A stretch of 64,000 nt of DNA from Streptomyces formicae. Lineage in GTDB: Bacteria > Actinomycetota > Actinomycetes > Streptomycetales > Streptomycetaceae. The stretch is taken from positions 1,550,001 through 1,614,000 of the forward strand of contig NZ_CP071872.1 of NCBI RefSeq assembly GCF_022647665.1, written 5' to 3'. The position numbers and the translations under genes were made by a program. The notes beneath the pieces were generated by a model. That model was not told where the DNA came from. It saw nothing but the letters and a program-made list of their open reading frames with translations, and did no database searches. The number at the start of each line of letters is the position of its first letter. Within the stretch, counting starts at the first letter, position 1. Positions 29,010-41,207 of this stretch are shown piece after piece.

Positions 29010-29450
29010 ATGCCGACGTCCACTGACGCCCGGACTCTCCTTCAGACCGTCGTACCCACCGCTGCCGCCGGCGCGATCGCCGCCGTCATCAGCGGTGTCG
29101 TCGCCGGTGGCAAGGGGGCCCTGGGTGCGGTTGTCGGCACCCTGGTGGTCATCCTGTTCATGGGAATCGGGATCGTCATCCTGCAGAGGACCGCGAAGCA
29201 CCTCCCGCAGCTTTTCCAGGCGATGGGGCTGATGCTCTACACGACGCAGCTGCTCGTGCTGTTCGTCTTCGTCGCCGCCTTCAAGGACACCACGCTGTTC
29301 AACCCCAAGGCGTTCGCCGCCACGCTCGTCGCGTCGACGCTCGTCTGGGTGGCCGCGCAGGCCCGTGCCCACACGAAGGCCAAGATCCTTTATGTCGAAC
29401 CGGAGCCGTCCGATGCCCGCAAGGGCGAAAAGACGGGGCCGTCGACGTGA
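29010..29450 (+). CDS. atpI: ATP synthase protein I
   Basis: AtpI is a small membrane protein that helps assemble the c-ring and is the first gene of the operon. The 146-residue product has four predicted membrane segments, including AVVGTLVVILFMGIGIVIL and MLYTTQLLVLFVFVAAF, and a charged C-terminal tail. The ATG is preceded by GGAG nine bases upstream. A 226-bp gap separates it from atpB, more than between the later genes. Confidence 0.9.
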   Translation: MPTSTDARTLLQTVVPTAAAGAIAAVISGVVAGGKGALGAVVGTLVVILFMGIGIVILQRTAKHLPQLFQAMGLMLYTTQLLVLFVFVAAFKDTTLFNPKAFAATLVASTLVWVAAQARAHTKAKILYVEPEPSDARKGEKTGPST

Positions 29451-29676
29451 CGGGTAGGGCCGGGATAAGTGGGCGTTCGAGATCCTGCTATCGTCCGGTG
29501 CCAACTGCGGCACTGCGGGCGCGGGCATCTGAGCTGACGCCTGCTCGATCGCGAGGCCTCGATGCCTGACCGCCGCCCCCACATCCGAAACACCAGTCCG
29601 GTGCCGACTCGCGGCTGCACGCCGCGCCGACACAACGAGGTTGCCGAACCCATGCGTCACGCCGAAGGAGCCCGCG

Positions 29677-30811
<1,135 letters not shown>

Positions 30812-30851
30812 TCTCCACCCTCACTGACCACTTTCGACGAAAGGCATTGAT

Positions 30852-31400
30852 GTGATCGCCAACCTCGTTCAGCTGGCGGCCGCGGAGGAGCAGAACCCGC
30901 TCCTTCCCCCGGGCCCCGAGCTGCTCGTCGGCACGATCGCCTTCGCCATCGTCTTCTTCTTCCTCGCCAAGAAGCTCCTCCCGAACATCAACAAGGTTCT
31001 GGAAGAGCGCCGCGAGGCCATCGAAGGCGGCATGGAGAAGGCCGAGGCGGCCAAGATCGAGGCCGAGAGCGTGCTGGAGCAGTACAAGGCCCAGCTCGCC
31101 GAGGCCCGTCACGAGGCCGCACGTCTGCGCCAGGAGGCCACGGAGCAGGGTGCCGCGATCATCGCCGAGATGCGCGCGGAAGGCCAGCGGCAGCGCGAGG
31201 AGATCGTCGCCGCCGGTCACGCCCAGATCGAGGCCGACCGCAAGTCCGCGGCGTCCGCGCTGCGCCAGGACGTGGGCCAGCTCGCCACCGACCTGGCCGG
31301 CAAGCTGGTGGGTGAGTCCCTCGAGGACCACGCCCGCCAGAGCCGCACCATCGACCGCTTCCTCGACGAGCTCGAGGAGAAGGCCGAGGCTGCCCGATGA
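30852..31400 (+). CDS. atpF: F1Fo ATP synthase subunit b
   Basis: Subunit b is the peripheral stalk. One membrane segment near the N-terminus (LLVGTIAFAIVFFFLAKKLL) is followed by a long charged helix with heptad Ala/Glu/Lys pattern (EAIEGGMEKAEAAKIEAES). The GTG start gives 182 residues. Its end overlaps atpH by ATGA, indicating coupled translation. Confidence 0.96.
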   Translation: MIANLVQLAAAEEQNPLLPPGPELLVGTIAFAIVFFFLAKKLLPNINKVLEERREAIEGGMEKAEAAKIEAESVLEQYKAQLAEARHEAARLRQEATEQGAAIIAEMRAEGQRQREEIVAAGHAQIEADRKSAASALRQDVGQLATDLAGKLVGESLEDHARQSRTIDRFLDELEEKAEAAR

Positions 31401-32212
31401 ACGGAGCGAGCCGCGAGGCCCTGGCTGCCGCACGTGAGCGTCTCGACGCGCTGACCGACAACACCTCGGTCGACGCGGCGAAGCTCGCCGAGGAGCTGGC
31501 CGCCGTTACCGCGCTGCTCGACCGCGAGGTGTCGCTGCGTCGGGTCCTGACCGACCCGGCGCAGGCCGGCGAGGCCAAGGCCGAGCTGGCCGCGCGACTG
31601 CTGAGCGGTCAGGTGGGCGGCGAGACCGTCGACCTGGTCTCCGGCATGGTCCGTTCCCGCTGGTCGCAGTCGCGCGACCTGGTGGACGCGATCGAGGTGC
31701 TGGCGGCCACCGCCGACCTCACCGCGGCCCAGCAGGCCGGTGCGCTCGACGACGTCGAGGACGAGCTGTTCCGGTTCGGCCGGATCGTCGCCTCCAGCGT
31801 CGAGCTGCGGGCCGCGCTGACCGACCGCACCGCGACCGCCTCCGCCAAGGGCGAGCTGCTGCGCAGCCTGCTCGGCGGCAAGGTCAACGCGGTCACCGAG
31901 CGTCTGGTGATCCGTCTCGTGACCGCGCCCCGGGGTCGTAGCCTGGAAGCGGGACTCGAGTCCCTCTCCAAGCTCGCCGCGGCGCGCCGGAACCGGATGG
32001 TCGCCGTCGTCACCACGGCGGTGCCGCTGAGTGACCAGCAGAAGCGGCGCCTTGCCGCCGTCCTGTCGAAGCTGTACGGCCACGAGATGCACCTGAACCT
32101 GGACGTGGACCCCGAGGTCCTCGGCGGGATCACCGTGCGGATCGGCGACGAGGTCATCAACGGCACGATCGCGGACCGGATCGCCGAGGCGAACCGCCGC
32201 ATCGCCGGCTGA
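31397..32212 (+). CDS. atpH: F1Fo ATP synthase subunit delta
   Basis: Delta joins subunit b to the alpha3beta3 head. At 271 residues it is longer than the ~177-residue E. coli subunit, as is usual in Streptomyces, with the extra length in the N-terminal half. The C-terminal signature [20 protein letters not shown] is clear. The start overlaps atpF by four bases. Confidence 0.94.
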   Translation: MNGASREALAAARERLDALTDNTSVDAAKLAEELAAVTALLDREVSLRRVLTDPAQAGEAKAELAARLLSGQVGGETVDLVSGMVRSRWSQSRDLVDAIEVLAATADLTAAQQAGALDDVEDELFRFGRIVASSVELRAALTDRTATASAKGELLRSLLGGKVNAVTERLVIRLVTAPRGRSLEAGLESLSKLAAARRNRMVAVVTTAVPLSDQQKRRLAAVLSKLYGHEMHLNLDVDPEVLGGITVRIGDEVINGTIADRIAEANRRIAG

Positions 32213-32343
32213 CAGGCCAGCAACTCAACAAGCATTTGCTAGAGCGGCCCGGTTGGGCCGCAGAGGATTCACCCCTTACTGGGGGGAGTCCCCATCCCCC
32301 CAAAGTGAAACTTCGGGCCCAACAAGGAGAGCAGGGAACCCAG

Positions 32344-33942
32344 ATGGCGGAGCTCACGATCCGGCCGGAGGAGATCCGGGACGCGCTGGAGAACTTCGTC
32401 CAGTCGTACAAGCCGGACGCGGCCTCGCGCGAGGAGGTCGGTACGGTCAGCCTTGCCGGCGACGGCATCGCGAAGGTCGAGGGCCTTCCCTCGACCATGG
32501 CCAACGAGCTGCTGAAGTTCGAGGACGGCACCCTCGGCCTCGCCCTCAACCTCGAGGAGCGCGAGATCGGTGCCATCGTCCTCGGTGAGTTCAGCGGCAT
32601 CGAGGAGGGCCAGTCGGTCCAGCGCACCGGCGAGGTGCTGTCCGTCGCCGTCGGCGAGGGCTACCTCGGCCGCGTTGTCGACCCGCTCGGCAACCCGATC
32701 GACGGCCTCGGCGAGATCGAGACCTCGGGCCGCCGCGCCCTCGAACTGCAGGCCCCCACGGTCATGCAGCGCAAGTCGGTCCACGAGCCGATGGAGACGG
32801 GCTACAAGGCCGTCGACGCGATGACCCCGATCGGCCGTGGCCAGCGTCAGCTGATCATCGGTGACCGTCAGACCGGCAAGACCGCCCTGGCCGTCGACAC
32901 GATCATCAACCAGCGCGACAACTGGCGCTCCGGCGACGTGAACAAGCAGGTCCGCTGCATCTACGTCGCCATCGGCCAGAAGGGCTCCACCATCGCGTCC
33001 GTGCGTGGCGCGCTGGAGGAGGCCGGTGCCCTGGAGTACACGACCATCGTCGCCGCCCCGGCGTCCGACCCGGCCGGCTTCAAGTACCTGGCGCCGTACA
33101 CCGGTTCGGCCATCGGCCAGCACTGGATGTACGAGGGCAAGCACGTCCTGATCATCTTCGACGACCTGTCGAAGCAGGCCGACGCCTACCGCGCCGTGTC
33201 CCTGCTGCTGCGCCGCCCGCCGGGCCGTGAGGCCTACCCGGGTGACGTCTTCTACCTGCACTCCCGTCTGCTGGAGCGCTGCGCCAAGCTCTCCGACGAC
33301 ATGGGCAAGGGCTCGATGACGGGTCTCCCGATCGTCGAGACCAAGGCCAACGACGTCTCGGCGTTCATCCCGACCAACGTCATCTCCATCACCGACGGCC
33401 AGTGCTTCCTGGAGTCCGACCTGTTCAACGCCGGTCAGCGTCCGGCCCTGAACGTCGGTATCTCGGTCTCCCGAGTCGGTGGCTCCGCCCAGCACAAGGC
33501 GATGAAGCAGGTCTCCGGCCGGCTCCGCGTGGACCTCGCCCAGTTCCGTGAGCTGGAGGCGTTCGCCGCCTTCGGTTCCGACCTGGACGCCGCGTCGAAG
33601 GCCTCCCTGGAGCGCGGCAAGCGCATGGTCGAGCTGCTGAAGCAGGCGCAGTACGCCCCCTACGCGACCGAGAACCAGGTCGTCTCCATCTGGGCCGGCA
33701 CCACCGGCAGGATGGACGACGTCCCGGTCGAGGACATCCGCCGCTTCGAGGCCGAGCTCCTCGAGTACCTGCACCGCGAGCAGAAGCCGCTCATGACCTC
33801 CATCGTCGAGGGCGGCAAGATGTCGGACGACACGCTCGACAAGCTCGCCGAGCAGATCGAGGTCTTCAAGAAGCAGTTCGAGACCTCTGACGGCAAGCTG
33901 CTGGGCGAAGACGCTCCGGCCGCCGTCAACGTCTCGAAGTGA
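32344..33942 (+). CDS. atpA: F1Fo ATP synthase subunit alpha
   Basis: Alpha is the non-catalytic nucleotide-binding subunit of F1. The 532-residue protein has Walker [12 protein letters not shown], the DELSEED-region counterpart, and the closing signature [14 protein letters not shown] with the arginine finger nearby. ATG 32344 gives the usual [11 protein letters not shown] start. A 131-bp gap after atpH is present. Confidence 0.97.
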   Translation: MAELTIRPEEIRDALENFVQSYKPDAASREEVGTVSLAGDGIAKVEGLPSTMANELLKFEDGTLGLALNLEEREIGAIVLGEFSGIEEGQSVQRTGEVLSVAVGEGYLGRVVDPLGNPIDGLGEIETSGRRALELQAPTVMQRKSVHEPMETGYKAVDAMTPIGRGQRQLIIGDRQTGKTALAVDTIINQRDNWRSGDVNKQVRCIYVAIGQKGSTIASVRGALEEAGALEYTTIVAAPASDPAGFKYLAPYTGSAIGQHWMYEGKHVLIIFDDLSKQADAYRAVSLLLRRPPGREAYPGDVFYLHSRLLERCAKLSDDMGKGSMTGLPIVETKANDVSAFIPTNVISITDGQCFLESDLFNAGQRPALNVGISVSRVGGSAQHKAMKQVSGRLRVDLAQFRELEAFAAFGSDLDAASKASLERGKRMVELLKQAQYAPYATENQVVSIWAGTTGRMDDVPVEDIRRFEAELLEYLHREQKPLMTSIVEGGKMSDDTLDKLAEQIEVFKKQFETSDGKLLGEDAPAAVNVSK

Positions 33943-33962
33943 CGACGGAAGGGACCTGATCC

Positions 33963-36325
<2,363 letters not shown>

Positions 36326-36343
36326 GTCCCCTGACTCGTGAAC

Positions 36344-36369
36344 GGGGGGCGGGGCCCGCCCCGCCCCCC
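36344..36369 (+). terminator. GC-rich hairpin between atpD and atpC
   Basis: GGGGGGCGGGGC (36344-36355) is followed after two bases by its exact complement (36358-36369). It begins 18 bp after the atpD stop and could end or attenuate transcription before atpC. Confidence 0.6.
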
Positions 36370-36414
36370 TTCGCACACCCTTCCCGGCCGAGTGGCCGGG
36401 GCGGGGCGGGGCCG

Positions 36415-36520
36415 GGCGTTTCGGCGTCCGGTGCCCTATGCACCATCTCCCGGGGGACAACCCCGGACCTCCGGCCGTGAGGCCGGGCGGGCCCCGGCGT
36501 TTCGGCGTCCGGCGCCCTAT
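36415..36520 (+). repeat. 25-bp direct repeat pair between atpD and atpC
   Basis: The same 25-bp unit, starting GGCGTTTCGGCGTCCGG and ending GCCCTAT, occurs at 36415-36439 and 36496-36520 with one mismatch. Each copy has GC-rich flanks. The second lies just before the atpC leader and may contain its promoter (CCTATTAGACTTATG follows). Confidence 0.7.
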
Positions 36521-36577
36521 TAGACTTATGACCCAACACCCGGCCGAACCGCCGGGTGGTGACCCGAGGAGCCACCC

Positions 36578-36949
36578 TTGGCTGCTGAGCTGCACGTCGA
36601 GCTGGTCGCCGCCGACCGCCAGGTCTGGTCCGGCGAGGCCACCCTGGTCGTCGCGCGCACCACGTCCGGCGACATCGGCGTCATGCCCGGTCACCAGCCG
36701 CTGCTCGGTGTGCTGGAGTCGGGCCCGGTGACCATCCGTACGAGCGAGGGAACGATCGTCGCCGCTGTGCATGGCGGCTTCATCTCGTTCGCCGACAACA
36801 AGCTGTCGCTGCTCGCGGAAATCGCCGAGCTGGCGGACGAGATCGACCAGCAGCGCGCCGAGCGTGCGCTGGAGCGCGCCAAGTCCGAGGACGACGCCGC
36901 CGCCGAGCGGCGCGCCGAGGTCCGGCTGCGCGCGGTCACGGTGCACTGA
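36578..36949 (+). CDS. atpC: F1Fo ATP synthase subunit epsilon
   Basis: Epsilon inhibits ATP hydrolysis and links gamma to the c-ring. The 123-residue protein has the N-terminal beta-sandwich ([33 protein letters not shown]) and a C-terminal helical hairpin from about residue 85. The TTG start has GAGGAG six bases upstream. Unlike the other atp genes it is separated by 252 bp from its neighbour. Confidence 0.95.
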   Translation: MAAELHVELVAADRQVWSGEATLVVARTTSGDIGVMPGHQPLLGVLESGPVTIRTSEGTIVAAVHGGFISFADNKLSLLAEIAELADEIDQQRAERALERAKSEDDAAAERRAEVRLRAVTVH

Positions 36950-36971
36950 GCGCACCGCGCCGATGGACCCT

Positions 36972-37019
36972 CTCAGCCGCGGCCAGGGCTGGATTTCTCC
37001 AGACCGGGTCGCGGCTGAG
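36972..37019 (+). terminator. Terminator after atp operon
   Basis: A 10-bp stem (36972-36981 with 37010-37019, arm CTCAGCCGCG) encloses a 28-nt loop that itself contains CTGGA-TTTC-TCCAG. It starts 22 bp after the atpC stop. Confidence 0.65.
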
Positions 37020-37081
37020 GCAATGCAGGTGCAGGTGCAGGTTGAATTCCGCTACGGGACGAAGCGAGGAGGTGGGTGGAG

Positions 37082-37528
37082 ATGTTCCTCGCTCTGCTTG
37101 TGAGCGGTCTGGTCGTCGCACTGGTGGTGGTCGGGCTCTTCGTCTTCGGCCTGCGCCGCAGGCTGATCCAGCGCTCGGGCGGCACCTTCGACTGCAGCCT
37201 GCGCTGGAACGTACCCGAGCAGGACGACCACTCCGGTAAGGGCTGGGTGTACGGGGTCGCCCGCTACAGCGGTGACCGGATCGAGTGGTTTCGCGTCTTC
37301 TCGTACGCGCCCCGTCCGCGCCGGGTGCTGGAGCGCGCCGCCATCGAGGTGCTGGCCCGCCGGCTGCCCGAGGGCGAGGAGGAGCTGGCGCTGCTCTCCG
37401 ACTCCGTCGTGCTGGGCTGTCTCCACCGGGGGACCCGGCTGGAGCTGGCGATGAGCGAGGACGCTCTCACCGGCTTTCTCGCATGGCTGGAGGCCGCGCC
37501 TCCCGGACAAAGAGTCAATGTCGCCTGA
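37082..37528 (+). CDS. DUF2550 family membrane protein
   Basis: The 148-residue protein has one N-terminal membrane segment (LALLVSGLVVALVVVGLFVFG) followed by a cytoplasmic domain of actinobacterial DUF2550 type. Arg/Trp-rich strands include GGTFDCSLRWN and GWVYGVARYSGDRIEWFRVF. The function is unknown. It regularly follows atpC in Streptomyces. ATG 37082 is preferred to GTG 37076 because GAGGAGG lies nine bases before it and only three before the GTG. Its end overlaps the next gene by 11 bp. Confidence 0.85.
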   Translation: MFLALLVSGLVVALVVVGLFVFGLRRRLIQRSGGTFDCSLRWNVPEQDDHSGKGWVYGVARYSGDRIEWFRVFSYAPRPRRVLERAAIEVLARRLPEGEEELALLSDSVVLGCLHRGTRLELAMSEDALTGFLAWLEAAPPGQRVNVA

Positions 37529-38273
37529 CCCTGCTGTGGGGGACGCCGACTCCGCCGGGATCGCCCTGGTGGGGCCGGGGGAGTGCCACATCTGGTCAGC
37601 CGAGGCCCGCTGGGCGCCCGAGCTCCTCGACGTGCTCGACGAGCGCGAGCGGGAGCGCTGCGCGCAGTTCCGCCACGAGGGCGCCCGGGCGCTCTATCTC
37701 ACCGCTCATGTGCTGGCCCGACGGACCGTGGGCGTACAGCTCGGCGTCGACCCGCGCGATGTCGTCTTCGTACCCGTGTGCAAGAACTGCCGGCGGCCGC
37801 AGGACCCGCCGCACGGCAAGCCGACCCTGCCGGGTACCCCCCTGGAGCTCTCCCTGTCCCACTCGGGAACCCGGGCGATGGTCGCGCTGACCACGGTGGG
37901 TCCGGTCGGTGTGGACATCGAGGAGATCGCCGCACGGGCCGGTCTGCCGCTCGACGTGCTCTCCGCGGCCGAGCGGGCGGAGCTCGACCGGCTGCCCGAG
38001 GCGGCGTGGCCCCCGGCCTTCATCCGCTACTGGGCCCGCAAGGAGGCCGTGCTCAAGGCCACCGGCGACGGGCTGATGGTCGACCCCGCCCTGCTGACCG
38101 TGACCGGGCCCGACGCCCCCGCGCGGCTGGTGGAGTGGCGGGAACGCCCCGAGCCGCACCTTCCGGTGCGGCTCGAGGATCTTGCTGCCGGTGACGGCTA
38201 CCGGGCAGCGGTCGCCGTCGTGGGGGACGGCGACCGCGTCCAGGTGGTGCGGCAGTCGGACGTACGGGTCTGA
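37518..38273 (+). CDS. Sfp-type 4'-phosphopantetheinyl transferase
   Basis: This enzyme moves phosphopantetheine from CoA onto carrier proteins of polyketide or peptide synthetases. The 251-residue protein has the Sfp-group motifs HGKPTLP, LELSLSHSGTRAMVAL, VGVDIEE (magnesium Asp and Glu) and WARKEAVLKATGDGL. Its length is about twice that of AcpS, as expected of the Sfp group. The ATG lies inside the end of the DUF2550 gene, so translation is coupled. No biosynthetic cluster is adjacent, so it may serve clusters elsewhere. Confidence 0.92.
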   Translation: MSPDPAVGDADSAGIALVGPGECHIWSAEARWAPELLDVLDERERERCAQFRHEGARALYLTAHVLARRTVGVQLGVDPRDVVFVPVCKNCRRPQDPPHGKPTLPGTPLELSLSHSGTRAMVALTTVGPVGVDIEEIAARAGLPLDVLSAAERAELDRLPEAAWPPAFIRYWARKEAVLKATGDGLMVDPALLTVTGPDAPARLVEWRERPEPHLPVRLEDLAAGDGYRAAVAVVGDGDRVQVVRQSDVRV

Positions 38274-38301
38274 GCAGACCCGCGGATGCTGTCCGGGACC
38301 G

Positions 38302-40161
38302 CTATCCGAGACCGCTGTTGATGGCGCTGACCAGCTCACCGTTGCTGGTGTCGCCGCTGAACTCCCAGAAGAACGCGCCTCCCAGGCTCTGGTTCTTCGC
38401 CCAGGTCATCTTTCCGGTGATGGTGGAGGGGGTGTCGTAGCTCCACCAGTTGCTGCCGCACTTGGCGTAGGCGGTGCCGGCGATGGTGCCGGTGGCCGGG
38501 CAGGAGGTCTTGAGGACCTTGTAGTCCTCGATGCCCTGCTCGTACGTGCCGGGGGCCGGTCCGGTGGCGGAGCCGCCGGGCGCCGCCTGGGTCACGCCGG
38601 TCCAGCCGCGGCCGTAGAAGCCGATGCCGAGCAGCAGCTTCGCGGCGGGCACGCCCTGGGCCTTCAGCTTGGCGATGGCGTCGGCGGAGTTGAAGCCCGC
38701 CTGCGGGATGCCGGTGTACGAGGTCAGCGGCGAGTGCGGGGCGGTGGGTCCGTCCGCGTCGAAGGCGCCGAAGAAGTCGTAGGTCATCACGTTGTACCAG
38801 TCGGAGTACTGTGCGGCGCCGGCGTAGTCGGTCTTCTCGATCTTGCCGCCGCTGCTCGCGTCGGCGGTGATGGCGGCGGTGACCAGGTTGTTGCTGCCGA
38901 ACCTGGCGCGCATCGCCTGCATCATGTTCTTGAACGCGGCCGGGCCGCTGGTGTCGCAGGACAGGCCGCAGGCGTTCGGGTACTCCCAGTCGAGGTCGAT
39001 GCCGTCGAAGACGTCGGCCCAGCGCGGGTCCTCGACCAGGTTGTAGCAGGAGTTGGCGAACGTGGTGGGGTTCTGGACGGCCTGCGGGAAGCCGCCGGAC
39101 CAGGTCCAGCCGCCGAAGGACCACAGGATCTTGATGTGCGGGAACTGCTGCTTGAGCTTGCGCAGCTGGTTGAAGTTGCCGCGCGGCGGCTGGTCCCAGG
39201 TGTCGGCCACGCCGTCGACCGACTGGTCCGCCGTGTACGCCTTGTCGTAGTCGGCGTAGGCGTCGCCGATGGTGCACTGGCCGTTCTGGACGTTGCCGAA
39301 GGCGTAGTTGATGTGAGTGATCTTCGAGGCCGTGCCGGAGGTGACCAGGTTCTTCACGTGGTAGTTGCGGCCGTAGACGCCCCAGTTGGTGAAGTAGCCC
39401 AGCTTGACCTTGCCGCCGGGGCCGGGGTCCGGGTCGCCGCCGCCGGTGGTGCGGACGGCGCGGGCGCCGCTGACCGGGCCGGTCTGGTCAGCGGTGTCAC
39501 GGGCCTGGACGGTGTACGAGTAGTCCGTGCCGGCGGTCAGCCCGGTGTTGGTGTACGTGAGACCGGTGACCGTGGCGATCTTCGTGCCGTCGCGGAGGAC
39601 GTCGTAGTTCTTGATGCCCTTGTCGTCGGTGGCCGCGGTCCAGCTCAGCACCACCGAGGTGTTGGTGATGTTGCTTGCCGACGGGGTGCCGGGGGCGCTC
39701 GGCGGGTTGTCGCCGGGGACGGTGCCGCCGTCGCAGGAGCCGCCGTTGAGCTTGCAGTTGGAGGGGGAGCCGGGGCCCGCGCCGTTGAAGCCGAAGGAGA
39801 CGGAGGCGCCGGGGGCGAGGGTGCCGTTCCAGCTCTTGTTCTTGGCGGTCCAGTGGGTGCCTGAGCTGGTGACGTCGGCGTCCCAGGCAGAGGTGACGGA
39901 CGTGCCGGACGGGAAGTCCCATACGACGGTCCAGGCGGAGATCGAGGTGGTGCCGGTGTTCTTCACCGTCCACTTGCCCTCGAAGCCGGTGCCCCAGTCC
40001 TGGACCTTGGTGTAGGTGGCGGTGGCGGAGGTGGCCGCTTGGGCCGGGGTCGCGAGGCCGACCATCGCGGCCAGCGGGAGGAGGAGGGCGGTGAGTGCCG
40101 CCGTCGCTCTCGATCTGAATCTGCCTCGGATGCCTCTGGTGCGGGGCGTGCTCGTGCTCAA
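38302..40161 (-). CDS. chiC: Secreted GH18 chitinase with CBM2 and FN3 domains
   Basis: This extracellular enzyme hydrolyses chitin. The 619-residue protein has a signal peptide ending TPAQA-AT near residue 43, a CBM2-type binding module (about 44-145, TYTKVQDWGTGFEGKW), a fibronectin type III domain (about 155-245) and a GH18 barrel from about 260. The catalytic signature is FDGIDLDWEYP. The start is TTG at 40161, supported by GAGGAG about seven bases upstream. Two DasR-type sites upstream indicate induction by chitin breakdown products. The symbol is by similarity to Streptomyces chitinase C. Confidence 0.95.
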   Translation of the reverse strand: MSTSTPRTRGIRGRFRSRATAALTALLLPLAAMVGLATPAQAATSATATYTKVQDWGTGFEGKWTVKNTGTTSISAWTVVWDFPSGTSVTSAWDADVTSSGTHWTAKNKSWNGTLAPGASVSFGFNGAGPGSPSNCKLNGGSCDGGTVPGDNPPSAPGTPSASNITNTSVVLSWTAATDDKGIKNYDVLRDGTKIATVTGLTYTNTGLTAGTDYSYTVQARDTADQTGPVSGARAVRTTGGGDPDPGPGGKVKLGYFTNWGVYGRNYHVKNLVTSGTASKITHINYAFGNVQNGQCTIGDAYADYDKAYTADQSVDGVADTWDQPPRGNFNQLRKLKQQFPHIKILWSFGGWTWSGGFPQAVQNPTTFANSCYNLVEDPRWADVFDGIDLDWEYPNACGLSCDTSGPAAFKNMMQAMRARFGSNNLVTAAITADASSGGKIEKTDYAGAAQYSDWYNVMTYDFFGAFDADGPTAPHSPLTSYTGIPQAGFNSADAIAKLKAQGVPAAKLLLGIGFYGRGWTGVTQAAPGGSATGPAPGTYEQGIEDYKVLKTSCPATGTIAGTAYAKCGSNWWSYDTPSTITGKMTWAKNQSLGGAFFWEFSGDTSNGELVSAINSGLG

Positions 40162-40252
40162 GGGGTGCTCCTCGAGTTGCGGACGACAAGACGGTGGTCG
40201 GTCCGTGCTGAGCGCACCGTGGGGCTCACCGCGGTGCGCCGGGTGTGCGGTG

Positions 40253-40258
40253 AGAGTA
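40253..40258 (-). promoter_or_regulatory. Candidate -10 box of chitinase promoter
   Basis: On the minus strand TACTCT lies just downstream of the two operator repeats and about 90 bp before the start codon, so the repeats would overlap the -35 region, as described for Streptomyces chitinase promoters. Confidence 0.45.
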
Positions 40259-40261
40259 GGA

Positions 40262-40294
40262 AGGTCTGGACCAATCGTCGATAGGTCCAGACCA
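40262..40294 (-). promoter_or_regulatory. Paired DasR-type operators (chitinase direct repeats)
   Basis: Two 12-bp near-palindromes, AGGTCTGGACCA (40262-40273) and AGGTCCAGACCA (40283-40294), lie 21 bp apart centre to centre. They match the known Streptomyces chitinase repeat and DasR responsive element built on TGGTCTAGACCA. Two helical turns of spacing place both on one DNA face. Confidence 0.85.
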
Positions 40295-40299
40295 AAGTC

Positions 40300-40600
40300 G
40301 AACCGGGGCGCGGACGGCAGGTGCGTGCCCGGCCGGTCGGCATACCGTCAGATGCCCAACTCCTGAGCCACTACGGCCGCTTGGGCCCTGCTCTGCGCTG
40401 GGGGTACCCCCAGGCGTTCAGCTCTGGGGGAGCTCGGTGAGCCCGGCGGAAGCGACGAGGACGTCGTCGCGGTGCGGGCGGGGGAGGGTCGCCACCCCAT
40501 CGAACACGCGGCGGCGGACCCGAGGCCTCCTCGTCCCGGGTGAGCTGGGGGGATACCTCGAAGGATGCAGTCGCGGCTCGTCAGAGAGGCTCTGAACGGC
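40300..40600. other. Gene-free stretch with a common Streptomyces palindrome
   Basis: No intact gene is found. A 16-bp palindrome CTGGGGGTACCCCCAG (40398-40413) of a type often seen between Streptomyces genes is present. On the minus strand 40348-40396 would encode RAQAAVVAQELGI and a stop, which resembles the end of NarL/LuxR-type regulators. It has no upstream body, so it may be a remnant. Confidence 0.4.
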
Positions 40601-40605
40601 CCATC

Positions 40606-40628
40606 GTGTACACAGACGTGGGTACACT
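40606..40628 (+). promoter_or_regulatory. Operator and leaderless promoter of toxin-antitoxin operon
   Basis: GTGTACAC (40606-40613) and a second GTACAC (40622-40627) form a likely binding site for the antitoxin complex. TACACT (40623-40628) is a good -10 box, and the ATG at 40635 is seven bases beyond it. The message would be leaderless and the operator would overlap the promoter. Confidence 0.55.
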
Positions 40629-40634
40629 CGCGGC

Positions 40635-40910
40635 ATGGGCGACTCCGTATCCGTGCGCGACGCACGTGCCAACCTCGCGAAGCTCCTCGACCAAGCACAG
40701 GAAGGGGAGCCCACAGTCATCACCCGCGGCGGCACGCCTGTCGCCGCGATCGTGCCCATTGAGGAGTACAACGCGCTGGAGGAGGCCGCCGACGAGATCC
40801 TCGCCCGCCGGGCCCTGCGGACCTTGGCGGAGGAGGGCGACGCACCACGGGCCACGATGGCCGATGTGCTCGCCGACATCTTCGGCACCTCGGCGCCGGA
40901 TGTCGCATGA
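40635..40910 (+). CDS. Phd/YefM-family antitoxin
   Basis: The 91-residue protein neutralises the following toxin and represses the operon. The Phd/YefM N-terminal DNA-binding fold is clear: SVSVRDARANLAKLLDQAQ, then PTVITRGGTPVAAIVPIEEY. The acidic C-terminal part (ALEEAADEILARRAL) would wrap the toxin. It overlaps the toxin gene by four bases (ATGA), the classic antitoxin-first order. Confidence 0.92.
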   Translation: MGDSVSVRDARANLAKLLDQAQEGEPTVITRGGTPVAAIVPIEEYNALEEAADEILARRALRTLAEEGDAPRATMADVLADIFGTSAPDVA

Positions 40911-41176
40911 AGTACGCCTTCGAGTTCACCGCGGCCGCACGCCGACAGCTTCGCAGCATCGACCGGACGACGGCTCTGCGCATCCTCCATGCGCTGAGCC
41001 GTCTCGGTGACGACCCTTATCGCGATGACGCGGACGTGAAGAAGCTCGCCGGGCACGACGACCTGTACCGTCTGCGAGTGGGGGCGTATCGGATCGCCTA
41101 CACCATCGACGACGGAAAGCTGGTCATCCTCGTCGTCGAAGTGGGGCATCGCAGGGAGATCTACCGGCGGCTCTGA
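40907..41176 (+). CDS. RelE/ParE-family toxin
   Basis: The 89-residue protein has the RelE fold: KYAFEFTAAARRQLRSID, then HDDLYRLRVGAYRIAYTID, and the closing VGHRREIYRRL. The conserved basic residues in YRLRVGAYRI and the Arg/Tyr in RREIY match those used by RelE-type mRNA interferases at the ribosome. The ParE subgroup is less likely because the C-terminal Tyr is present. It forms a type II toxin-antitoxin pair with the upstream gene. Confidence 0.9.
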   Translation: MKYAFEFTAAARRQLRSIDRTTALRILHALSRLGDDPYRDDADVKKLAGHDDLYRLRVGAYRIAYTIDDGKLVILVVEVGHRREIYRRL

Positions 41177-41207
41177 CCACCGAGTGCACCGCTCCGCAGG
41201 CGCCGGG

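Noticed and set aside
36344..36369. Replication or att-type site between atpD and atpC
   Set aside because: The GC-only hairpin lacks DnaA boxes and no tRNA or integrase is near; a terminator or attenuator is simpler.
40348..40396. Possible C-terminus of a LuxR-type regulator on the minus strand
   Set aside because: Only about 13 residues look right and no upstream body exists; chance is not excluded.
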